Source: an uncultured Phycisphaerae bacterium (lineage in GTDB: Bacteria; Planctomycetota; Phycisphaerae; UBA1845; Fen-1342). Taken from it: 64,000 nt of DNA. Below, piece by piece: positions 53,901-61,748 of this stretch (its first letter is position 1; every line of letters begins with the position of its first letter). A program made the translations under genes and the position numbers. The DNA lies in assembly GCA_937928595.1 (NCBI GenBank), contig CALGJV010000006.1, positions 62,001-126,000 on the forward strand, read 5' to 3'. The notes beneath the pieces were generated by a model. It saw nothing but the letters and a program-made list of their open reading frames with translations. It did not search any database and was not told the DNA's origin.

Positions 53901-54985
53901 TGGGCCGCCGTCCGCGCCGGAAAACGCCCGATCGCGATGTCGGGGTACCAGTCCGCCGCGCCGTCCATGCACACGTAGGTCAGGTCCGTGTCCGGCGAGC
54001 CGCTGCCTCCGCCCACCCAGTGCGGAATCAGGTTCGTGTCCCCCACCAGCAGGATGTGATCCGGCGCGGTCGCCGGCACGGCGTACAGGCTCTGGATATA
54101 CGTCTTGAGCGCCGTGTTGGTCGTGCCCGCCGGCACCGTGTACGTCGTCACCGTGTAGCCCTGCGCCTGCTTGGCCGCCGCAAACGCCGCGATGTTGCCC
54201 GCGAACGCGTCCGCCACGCAGATCAGGTAGTTGCCCGTGCCGCGCGCGGCCGGCAGCAGCTCGGGGTTCAGCACCACCCGCTGAAGACCGGGCAGCGGCG
54301 AGTACGCCGTGCCGATCCGCCCCCCGCCGAAACGCACGCTCGCCCGCAGCTGCGGGTAAACCGTCACGGTCTCATGCGCCGGGTCGTACGCGACCGGCCG
54401 CACTTCGAGCAGCCACAGTTCCTGCCCACGGACGATACCGAGCGGCTGAACGGTCGCGCCGGCCGGGGCCGAGGGCTGCTCGTAAGCCGCCTTGTTGAAT
54501 TGGAAAGCCGCGTTCTCGCGCGCGCCGGGCACCTTCTCGATCGGAGGCTGCACCGGCAGGAGCCACAGGCTCTGGCCGAGCGTCGTCGAGTCGATCGTCA
54601 CCGCCGGTCCGAGCGCCGCCGCCACAGTCACCTTGGCGCCGGCCGGCACGACGAAGAGCCGCCGCACCACGGGCAGCCCGGGCTCGCCGACCTCCCCGCT
54701 GATCGACGCCAGCGGCCAGGCCAGCTCGGTGAAGAACCCGTGCTTGTTCTCGACCGTCCGCAGGGTCAGGCCGGTCAACCGGGCGCTCACATCAAGCCCG
54801 GCGATCGACGAGGCGTCCACGGTCAGCACCGGCTCGGCCACCGGCGCCACGGCCGCGTCGTCCACCAGGGTCGCCCCGGCGGCGTCAACTGTCAGCCAGC
54901 GCTCGGCTTGCGCGGGCACTACCAGCGCCACCAGGACCGTCAGCACGACGGTGGCGACGCACCAACCAGCTCTCGGCTTCGTCAT
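50945..54985 (-). CDS. Secreted gingipain-type (C25) cysteine protease with FnIII/Ig-like modules and dockerin
   Basis: 1346 residues. The ATG at 54985 follows AGGAGG nine bases away; a GTG at 54991 is possible. The signal peptide CVATVVLTVLVALVVPAQA precedes a propeptide-like region of about 200 residues. The C25 catalytic domain starts NYLICVADAFAGNIAAF with the key His in AVYSGHGSDTSW and catalytic Cys in VVWSFACVTGHYS. FnIII-like repeats follow (YFTVEAIDQAGNATLD), then Ig/MAM-like domains, and a C-terminal dockerin pair GDLDCDGAVTFADIDPFVVAL and DCNGDGAVDFDDIDAFVGL. It is a surface or extracellular endopeptidase. Confidence 0.9.
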   Translation of the reverse strand: MTKPRAGWCVATVVLTVLVALVVPAQAERWLTVDAAGATLVDDAAVAPVAEPVLTVDASSIAGLDVSARLTGLTLRTVENKHGFFTELAWPLASISGEVGEPGLPVVRRLFVVPAGAKVTVAAALGPAVTIDSTTLGQSLWLLPVQPPIEKVPGARENAAFQFNKAAYEQPSAPAGATVQPLGIVRGQELWLLEVRPVAYDPAHETVTVYPQLRASVRFGGGRIGTAYSPLPGLQRVVLNPELLPAARGTGNYLICVADAFAGNIAAFAAAKQAQGYTVTTYTVPAGTTNTALKTYIQSLYAVPATAPDHILLVGDTNLIPHWVGGGSGSPDTDLTYVCMDGAADWYPDIAIGRFPARTAAQLQAMIDKTLYYEGGVWADPNYVKRSMWMASEDNYTVSEGTHNWCIQNYMIPNEIAYVKLYCHTYGATTQQVRDNFNGGRFWAVYSGHGSDTSWADGPPFSQSDVNGLTNVNLYPVVWSFACVTGHYSIDECFMETWVRVANKGAAVAVGSSVNSYWTEDDIFQKKLFDAIYDDNDAVVAEVGPVLNETKMRYLAHFGNVTNTRRYFEMYNIMGDPALSFPGNCSEAGQIQLDNPKYACEATATIRVLDCGPNLNPNGVDTLQVHVSSNTDPVGRFLTLTETNPNSALFQGTVTVSASGAAGALPVAEGDKLTVIYQDADHGGGSPAEVHTSADIDCTGPAISSVQVTDVQPRTAQITFAASELARGVIRYGTSCDALTGTASGGFSLTPVVDLSGLQTNTTYYFTVEAIDQAGNATLDNNGGNCYTFATPVVPDFYTQLFTNDNDLDYLSLKFVPDGSVDFYHGCAEPITQLPTDPAGGTPLSFVSSSGSATTDDGYALVTLASGHSVALYGTTYTSFYVGTNGYITFGSYDTAYSESLANHFNKPRVSALFDDLNITSPGTCTKKELADRVVITWLNVTEYNANNSNTFQIELFYDGQITISYLAIAATDGLAGLSRGTGVSPDYFPSDLSALGSCGPRPPSVSGGAVQTAVNTPVNIVLPASDDGLPGGPLTYIVTSLPAHGTLSDPNAGPIAAVPYTLAANGNVVRYAPAAYYQGTDAFQYKANDGGTPPEGGDSAIGTITITIGGPQPVHVFNLDTNPGWAGQGQWAWGTPTGGGTHNLDPTSGYTGTKVYGYNLAGDYPNNMTTAMYLTTTAIDCSQLTSTQLRFWRWLGIESASYDHATVEISNNGTSWTPLWTHTGAAIADTQWTLQTFNIAAVADNRPTVYVRWSMGPTDSSITYPGWNIDDIEIWGIVPITLRPGDLDCDGAVTFADIDPFVVALSGQAAYEAQFPDCAWLNADCNGDGAVDFDDIDAFVGLIGS

Positions 54986-55304
54986 GGACACAGTCCTCCT
55001 GTACGTCGAAAAACCCCGACGTGTTCCGCGACCCGTTCAGGTTCCGGAGGCGCCGCCATACTCGACTTGTTGGCACACAAATCTGGTGTGACCTCGAGCC
55101 GCACTTTGCAGCAACCTCTCCGGGCGGTGGCAACTCACCGCCGGCCCAGCGCTCCGCCCCGCTGCACACACCACAGCACACGTGCGTCCGCTATCATACC
55201 CCATAAACGCATCGGTTGGGCAAGTGGTCGCCGCGGCGCCCGCGGCCGGCGACCGGGCCCGTGCCGGATACTCACCCAGGCCCCGCACCCTCCGGAGCAT
55301 CGGC
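54986..55304. other. Divergent intergenic region, C25 protease/inositol-monophosphatase genes
   Basis: 319 bases. It contains a small inverted repeat CACAC/GTGTG (55074-55078, 55086-55090) but no promoter I would trust for either gene. No gene or structured RNA seen. Confidence 0.3.
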
Positions 55305-56081
55305 ATGGACAGAGAGAGGCTCGCGGAATACCTCGACTTCGCGGTCGCCGCCGCCCAGGCCGCCGGCCGCCTGACGCTCGACCATTTCAGATCTGGAACG
55401 ACCGCCGAATACAAGGCCGACCAAACGCCGGTCACCATCGCCGACCGCGCCGCGGAACAGCTTCTCCGCGAGCGCATCAAGGCGACTTATCCGGACCATG
55501 GCATCGTCGGCGAGGAATACGGCGAGACCGCCGGCCGGGCGCCCGCCCGCTGGATCCTGGACCCGATCGACGGCACGGTCTCGTTCGTCAGCGGCGTGCC
55601 GCTCTACGCCGTGCTGGTCGCGCTCGAGTGGGAAGGTCGCGTGGTCGTGGGCGTGATCCACCTCCCCGCGCTCGACGAGACCGTCTGTGCGGCCGTCGGG
55701 TTGGGCTGCCGGTGGAACGGCCGGCCCGCCCGGACCTCCGACGTGCGTGAGCTGGGGCAGGCCCGCGTGCTCGTCACCGACCCGAAGCTCGTCTACCGGC
55801 ACGGGCGCGGCCCAGGCTACGAGCGCCTGCGCGACGCGTGCCGCGCGGTGCGCGGCTGGTCGGACGCATACGGTTACGCGTTGCTGGCGACGGGCCGGGC
55901 CGAGGTCGTGCTCGACCCCGTGATGGCGTTGTGGGACACGGCGGCGCTCGTCCCGGTCGTGACCGAGGCGGGCGGCACGCTCACGGACTGGGCGGGGCGC
56001 ACCACGCACACGGCCCCGGACGTGGTCGCGACCAACGGCCCGCTGTTCGATGCGGTCATGGCGGCACTGCGAGCACAGTGA
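55305..56081 (+). CDS. Inositol-monophosphatase-family phosphatase (possibly histidinol-phosphatase)
   Basis: 258 residues, ATG 55305. Mg-dependent lithium-sensitive phosphatase family: EEYGETAGRAPARWILDPIDGTVSFVSG includes the metal site DPIDGT, and WDTAALVPVVTEAGGTLTDWAG is the second signature. Members dephosphorylate inositol phosphate, fructose bisphosphate or histidinol phosphate (HisN type); similarity pattern in the middle (TPVTIADRAAEQLLRERI) favours HisN-like, but no his gene is near. Confidence 0.85.
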   Translation: MDRERLAEYLDFAVAAAQAAGRLTLDHFRSGTTAEYKADQTPVTIADRAAEQLLRERIKATYPDHGIVGEEYGETAGRAPARWILDPIDGTVSFVSGVPLYAVLVALEWEGRVVVGVIHLPALDETVCAAVGLGCRWNGRPARTSDVRELGQARVLVTDPKLVYRHGRGPGYERLRDACRAVRGWSDAYGYALLATGRAEVVLDPVMALWDTAALVPVVTEAGGTLTDWAGRTTHTAPDVVATNGPLFDAVMAALRAQ

Positions 56082-56088
56082 CGCGCGC

Positions 56089-56976
56089 TCACGCCCCGTG
56101 CGGCTCGACGTGGACGAGCACGTCCTGCACGCGGGGCATCCGCGCGCGAATCGCGTCCTTCACGGCGTGCGCGACGCCGTGCGCGTCGCGGACGGTCATG
56201 TGCGGGTCCACTTCGACGTGCATGTCGATCAGGTAGCGCAAGCCGCTCTTGCGCGCCAGCACCTTCTCGACGGCCGCGACGCCGGGCACCGTTGTCGCCA
56301 CGCGGCGGGCGGCTTCGGTCACCTCGGCCGGGTGCGCATCCATCAACTCCCCGAGCGGTTGGCGGCTGAGCAGGTACGCGTTGAAGATGATCGCCCCCGC
56401 CGCCACCAGCGCCGCCCACTCGTCCGCGTGCGCGTAGCGCTCGCCGCCGATCAGCGCGATGCTGATGCCGACCGCGGCCGCCGCCGACGTGAGCGCGTCG
56501 CTGCGATGATGCCACGCGTCGGCGCGCACGGCGCCGCTGCCCGTGGTGGCCGCCACGCCGTGCACGAACCGGAACATCAGCTCCTTGACCAGCACGACGG
56601 CCACCAGCACGACCAAAGTGAACGGCGCGGGCACCGGCTGCGGCTCCCGAAGCCCGTGCAACGCGCCGATCGCGATGCCGATGCCGGCGCCGAGCAGCAT
56701 CAGAGCCACGATCATCCCGGCCAGGGACTCCGCCCGGCCGTGGCCGTAGGGATGCCCCTCGTCGGCCGGACGGGCCGCGATGCGCAGCCCGCGCCAGACC
56801 ACGAACGACCCGAAGATGTCAAGCGACGACTCGATCGCGTCGGCGACCAGCGCGTAGGAGTGGCCCAGGATCCCGGCCGTCAGTTTGCCCGCCACGAAGA
56901 GGCAGTTGACCAGCAACCCGATGAGCGAAGCCCGGGTGCCCTGCGCGAGCGCGTGCTGCTCGGTTCCGGCCGTCAT
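56089..56976 (-). CDS. Cation diffusion facilitator family metal transporter
   Basis: 295 residues, six membrane helices, ATG 56976. The two metal sites are recognisable: LVADAIESSLDIFGSF and the second ADAWHHRSDALTSAAA, with the conserved loop DEGHPYGHGRAESLAGM. The C-terminal cytoplasmic domain RVATTVPGVAAVEKVLARKSG contains the usual ferredoxin-like fold with HVEVDPHMTVRDAH. It exports Zn, Co, Fe or Mn; the first site reads ADAIESxxD, whose His is replaced by Glu, so specificity cannot be assigned. Confidence 0.9.
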   Translation of the reverse strand: MTAGTEQHALAQGTRASLIGLLVNCLFVAGKLTAGILGHSYALVADAIESSLDIFGSFVVWRGLRIAARPADEGHPYGHGRAESLAGMIVALMLLGAGIGIAIGALHGLREPQPVPAPFTLVVLVAVVLVKELMFRFVHGVAATTGSGAVRADAWHHRSDALTSAAAAVGISIALIGGERYAHADEWAALVAAGAIIFNAYLLSRQPLGELMDAHPAEVTEAARRVATTVPGVAAVEKVLARKSGLRYLIDMHVEVDPHMTVRDAHGVAHAVKDAIRARMPRVQDVLVHVEPHGA

Positions 56977-56987
56977 CCGCCGTCGCC

Positions 56988-57016
56988 TTGTTCGAGCCCG
57001 GCCGCCGGACTACACT
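56988..57016 (+). promoter_or_regulatory. Sigma70-type promoter of metK
   Basis: TTGTTC (56988-56993), 17-base spacer, TACACT (57011-57016). The predicted start near 57023 gives a 57-base leader, too short for a SAM riboswitch. Confidence 0.55.
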
Positions 57017-57079
57017 CCGCTGTCCCCGGCGGCACGGGCCACCCGCCACGCCGGAACACAGTAGAAGAAGGAGTCCGCC

Positions 57080-58240
<1,161 letters not shown>

Positions 58241-58265
58241 CGCGGAACGCGAGGATGAATCCAGG

Positions 58266-59379
58266 ATGGCGTTCGAGGATCCCGCCGGCACACTGCACGA
58301 CCTGACGACCCGGATCCACGCGATCCGGGACTCCCTTTGACCTGCCCGCGAAAAACGCGCGGCTCCGCGAGCTGACCGCGCAGATGGAGCGGCCCGGCTT
58401 CTGGGACGTGCCGGAGCAAGCCCGCCAGGTGGTGGCGGAGCTCAAGGCCCTGCGAGCCCGGGTCGAGCCGGTCGAGGATCTGCTCCGACGCAGCGAGGAC
58501 GCGGTTGTGTTGCTCGAGCTGGCCGCGGAGCAGAACGACGCCGCGGCCCGGACCGAAGTCGACCGCGAACTCGAGCGGCTCGTGCAGAAGACCGACCAGG
58601 TCGAACTGCTGACGCTGCTGTCGGGCGAGCACGACGCGAAGAACTGCTTCTTCAGCATCCAGGCCGGCGCCGGCGGCGTCGATTCGTGCGATTTCGCCGA
58701 GATGCTGCTGCGCATGTACGCGATGTATTTCGAGCGCGCGGGCTTCCGCGCCACCGAGGTGGATCGCCGCGACGGCGACGAGGCCGGCATTCAGTCGGTG
58801 ACGCTGCGCGTCGAAGGCCCTTACGCGTACGGCTATCTCTCGTGCGAAGTCGGCGTCCACCGCCTCGTCCGGATCAGCCCGTTCAACGCGCAGGGCAAGC
58901 GGCAAACGTCCTTCGTCGGCGTGGACTGCGTGCCGGAGGTCGAGGAAACGGAAATCCAACTCGCCGAGAGCGATCTCGAGATCGAATACTTCCGCCGCGC
59001 CTCCGGGGCCGGCGGGCAAAACGTCAACAAGGTCGCGACCGCCGTCCGCATCCGCCACAAGCCGACCGGCCTCGTCGTCGAGTGCGTCAACGAGCGCAGC
59101 CAGACCCAGAACAAGCGTACGGCGCTGGCGATGCTCCAATCACGCCTCGAGCAGATGGAACAGGCCAAGCAGGACGCCGAGCTCGCCAAGCTCTACAGCG
59201 AAAAGGGCGACATCGCCTGGGGCAACCAGATCCGCAGCTACGTCCTGCACGGCTCCACCATCCACGTGAAGGACCACCGCACGAACCTCGCGATCGGCGA
59301 CACGCAGCGCGTGCTCAACGGCGACATTCAGCCGTTCATCGACGCGCGGCTGCGGCAGCGCCTCAAGGTCGGCAAGTAG
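58266..59379 (+). CDS. prfB: Peptide chain release factor 2, programmed +1 frameshift
   Basis: Recognises UGA and UAA and releases the finished peptide. Codons 1-24 (58266-58337) end in CTT followed by in-frame TGA (58338-58340); translation resumes +1 at GAC (58339), giving a 370-residue product. The downstream frame has the SPF tripeptide (RISPFNAQ) and the GGQ loop (SGAGGQNVNKVATAV). The frameshift autoregulates synthesis when RF2 is scarce. The usual strong upstream Shine-Dalgarno-like AGGGGG is replaced by the weaker CCGGGA. The ATG at 58266 has a weak AGGA upstream. Confidence 0.96.
58335..58341 (+). other. RF2 programmed +1 frameshift site CTT TGA C
   Basis: Bases 58335-58341 read CTTTGAC: P-site codon CTT (Leu) slips to TTT over the in-frame TGA, and reading continues with GAC. 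The site and the flanking residues (IRDSL then DLPAKNARL) match the established bacterial RF2 mechanism. Confidence 0.92.
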
Positions 59380-59740
59380 CGGCCGGTGTGCGGGCCGCGA
59401 CGGACAGCGCTGTGCGCATGGTGACCGAACCGACCGCCTGACCGTCCCTCCCGAAGCGTCTGGCAATCTGGAGCGGCGTGTGCTTCGGCGCGGCGGCCAT
59501 ACCCAGCCTGGCTGGGGCGTGGCTGTCCGGCGACAACCCGCCCGGGACGCTTGCCGGCCTGACCTTGTCCGTCGTGCTGCTCACCGTGCGGACGGGCACG
59601 GTGTCATTTCAACGCCTCTGGCGAAACCCGTACGCACGGCGTGCCGTCTGCTCGCGCGCCGGGCGCGTGGTGGAACCGCCGCGGCTCATGGGCCTAGAAT
59701 AGGGGGAGAGAGCGACCAATTCGTCGTGGGAGAACTGCAC
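59380..59740. other. Intergenic region before the PEP-CTERM gene
   Basis: 361 bases after prfB. It contains a small hairpin GCGGCC/GGCCGC overlapping the prfB stop (59379-59398) and a possible -10 TAGAAT at 59695-59700 without a good -35 element. A possible 74-codon frame at 59478-59702 is not convincing. Confidence 0.35.
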
Positions 59741-60568
59741 ATGCGTCATGGGCTCGGCCGACTGGTCCTGCTCTGCCTGCTCGTCGAGGCCGCCGCGGCG
59801 GCTCACACCAACAACATCTTGTTGACGGGTTATTGGCCGCCGACAAACAACATGATCCGCCGGTTCAGCACGAACCCGGTCCAGAACCCGCAGGGCTGGA
59901 TCGGCGAGAACTGGGAAGGCCGCGGCTACAACATCTACTCGTTTTTCCCCGAGGTCCAGGTCGGGCAACAGGGCTCCGGCGACTTCGAGGTCGATTATCA
60001 GGACACGTCCAGCGACTGGTGGCGCATCACGGCCGAGATTCAGCCCGTGGCCATCATCACGTTCAGCTGGACGTCTGGAACGCAGTGGCATCAATACCGC
60101 GACTGGGAGATTGAGGCCCGTAATCGCAACCGCGACAACTGGACGGACGATTACTCCGATCCCCGCCAGCCGGACCAGGTGCCGCCCGACCCGAGCCTGC
60201 CGGCCAACGCGACGCGCTCGTCGACCCTGCCGATGCAGCGAATCGTGGACGCGATGCTGGTCGCGCCCGTCATGCCGTGGCCCTACATCGACAACAGCGA
60301 AGCCTGCGGCGGGACGTTCCTGTCCGAGTACATCGGGTACCACGGCCTGTGGTACCAGTCGCTGCACGCGGACCCGGACGACCCGGCGTGGTGTGTGGCC
60401 GCTGGGCACATCCACGTGAGCGGGCAGCTCTCGTCGACGCGGGCCTGGAACGGCACACAGTTGACGCTGCGGGTCCTGACTGACTACCTCAACGAGGTCG
60501 TGCCCGAACCATCGGCCGGCCTGTTGATACTCACCAGCGGCCTTCTGCTGCGGCGGCGTTTCGCCTGA
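59741..60568 (+). CDS. PEP-CTERM secreted protein with pyroglutamyl-peptidase-like domain
   Basis: 275 residues, ATG 59741. A signal peptide (RLVLLCLLVEAAAA) precedes a domain that looks like peptidase family C15: NNILLTGYWPPTNN at the start (compare ILITGFxPFGG), ITFSWTSGTQWHQ then WEIEARNRNRDNW (compare LExxAxN), and NSEACGGTFLSEYIGYHGLWYQ aligned with the catalytic block SxxAGxYLCNxxxY, followed by AAGHIHVSG (compare GFIHVP). The catalytic Cys position reads Ser. The C-terminus VPEPSAGLLILTSGLLLRRR is a PEP-CTERM signal. Activity is uncertain. The C15 assignment is inference from these blocks. Confidence 0.7.
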   Translation: MRHGLGRLVLLCLLVEAAAAAHTNNILLTGYWPPTNNMIRRFSTNPVQNPQGWIGENWEGRGYNIYSFFPEVQVGQQGSGDFEVDYQDTSSDWWRITAEIQPVAIITFSWTSGTQWHQYRDWEIEARNRNRDNWTDDYSDPRQPDQVPPDPSLPANATRSSTLPMQRIVDAMLVAPVMPWPYIDNSEACGGTFLSEYIGYHGLWYQSLHADPDDPAWCVAAGHIHVSGQLSSTRAWNGTQLTLRVLTDYLNEVVPEPSAGLLILTSGLLLRRRFA

Positions 60569-60757
60569 CCCCGCCGCACAACCACGCCGATTGCTCCCCG
60601 GTCCCCCGTCGGGCCTCCGACCTGGCCGCTCCAGCGACCGGCTGACGGCCCGTGGTTCGGCGGTTACCATCTCGGCCGGCCCGCGGGAGATCGTGACCGT
60701 GCGGCTCGAGCTCGCCGCGCTGGTCCCGCCTTCCGCAGCGAACGGGGCCCGCCCCCG

Positions 60758-60794
60758 CACGGTGCGGCGTACGCAGACGCCGCCCTGATCCAGG
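60758..60794 (+). repeat. 37-nt direct repeat, copy 1
   Basis: Identical to 60824-60860 by eye. It contains an inverted repeat GCGGCGT/ACGCCGC around a six-base loop and ends CTGATCCAGG. The copies are 66 bases apart start to start. Confidence 0.8.
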
Positions 60795-60823
60795 TTTCTC
60801 GAGCGTGCGCACAAGACTATTGT

Positions 60824-60860
60824 CACGGTGCGGCGTACGCAGACGCCGCCCTGATCCAGG
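60824..60860 (+). repeat. 37-nt direct repeat, copy 2, joins the ThuA ribosome site
   Basis: Second identical copy. Its last bases with the next two form AGGAG, seven bases before the GTG start of the ThuA-like gene, so the repeat supplies part of the ribosome binding site. The internal 7-bp hairpin lies upstream of the site. Confidence 0.8.
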
Positions 60861-60869
60861 AGTACCGCC

Positions 60870-61616
60870 GTGAGTGAGAAACCGATCCGCGTACTGGTCT
60901 GGGACGAGAACCCGGGGCACGCACCCAAGGAAGTGTATCCGCACGGCATCCGCGGCGCGGTCGCGGAGGGGCTGGCCGAGTTCGGCCGCGACGGCGTGCA
61001 AGTGCGGACCGCCCACCTCGACGATCCGGAGCAGGGGCTGGCCGCGGAAACGCTCGCCGAGACGGACGTGCTCGTCTGGTGGGCGCATGTCCGCCACCAC
61101 CTCGTGGATGACGCCGTCATCGCCCGCGTCGTCGAGCGTGTCCACAAGCACGGCCTCGGATTCGTCGCGTTGCACTCGGCGCATTACTCCAAGGCGCTCA
61201 AACGAATCCTGAACTGCACCGGGCACCTCAAGGGCGGCTGGCGCGAGGACGACCAGCCGGAGGAAATCCGGGTCTGCGCCCCGCGGCACCCGATTGCCCT
61301 CGGCGTGCGGGATTTCACGCTCCCGCGCGAGGAGATGTACGGCGGCCCCTTCGACGTGCCGCCGCCGGCCGTCGTCGTACTCCAGTCGTTTTTCCCCGCC
61401 GGCGGCGAGTACTTCCCCTCGGGCCTTTGCTGGACCGTCGGCGACGGCATCGACCCCGCATTCGAGTCCGGCCCCGGCCGCGGCATCGGCCAGGGCGAGG
61501 GTCTCGGCCGTGTCTTCTATTTCCGCCCCGGCCACGAAACGGCCCCTACCTACCACAACCCGGACGTGCGGCGGGTTCTCTACAACGCCGTCCGCTGGGC
61601 GGCGAAACGGACGTAG
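60870..61616 (+). CDS. ThuA-like (trehalose utilisation) domain protein
   Basis: 248 residues, GTG start at 60870 with AGGAG seven bases upstream. The class I glutamine-amidotransferase-like fold of ThuA is seen as RVLVWDENPGHAPKEVYPHGI, ETDVLVWWAHVRHHLVDD, LGFVALHSAHYSKALKRIL, HPIALGVRDFTLPREEMYGGPF, and the C-terminal GRVFYFRPGHETAPTYHNPDVRRVLYNAVRW. ThuA proteins are linked to trehalose and sugar metabolism; many planctomycete copies are of unknown role. The leader is unusual (37-nt repeats). Confidence 0.88.
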   Translation: MSEKPIRVLVWDENPGHAPKEVYPHGIRGAVAEGLAEFGRDGVQVRTAHLDDPEQGLAAETLAETDVLVWWAHVRHHLVDDAVIARVVERVHKHGLGFVALHSAHYSKALKRILNCTGHLKGGWREDDQPEEIRVCAPRHPIALGVRDFTLPREEMYGGPFDVPPPAVVVLQSFFPAGGEYFPSGLCWTVGDGIDPAFESGPGRGIGQGEGLGRVFYFRPGHETAPTYHNPDVRRVLYNAVRWAAKRT

Positions 61617-61671
61617 CGGAGCCTCCCGACCGCGCCCTGAGCCGCAGCGCCCGCGGCATGGCAAATCGCGC

Positions 61672-61699
61672 TTGTGTTGGCCGGCCGCCGGCGGCTAAG
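61672..61699 (+). promoter_or_regulatory. Promoter candidate for the in-frame-TGA gene
   Basis: TTGTGT (61672-61677), 16-base spacer, TAAGCT (61694-61699); predicted start near 61706. Weak-to-moderate match. Confidence 0.3.
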
Positions 61700-61748
61700 C
61701 TGAACTGGTGCATTCTTGAAACAGCCGGCCCCCGGAGGATGCGGCCGT

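Larger units (their letters stand above)
60569..60869. other. Leader region of the ThuA-like gene with two direct repeats
   Basis: 301 bases without a recognised gene. It contains the 37-nt direct repeats at 60758-60794 and 60824-60860. I find no convincing -10/-35 pair. Confidence 0.5.

Noticed and set aside
50726-55750. A 1674-codon plus-strand reading frame
   Set aside because: Antisense to the C25 protease gene, whose signal peptide, catalytic residues and dockerin are clear. Its translation is Arg/Val/Asp-rich without any domain, as expected when high-GC DNA is read on the opposite strand.
57023-57079. SAM riboswitch upstream of metK
   Set aside because: The leader from the predicted promoter is only 57 bases, and no SAM-I, SAM-II or SAM-IV core is visible.
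59478-59702. Possible 74-residue protein
   Set aside because: It starts at a GTG with a poor ribosome site. After a short hydrophobic start the composition is not protein-like.
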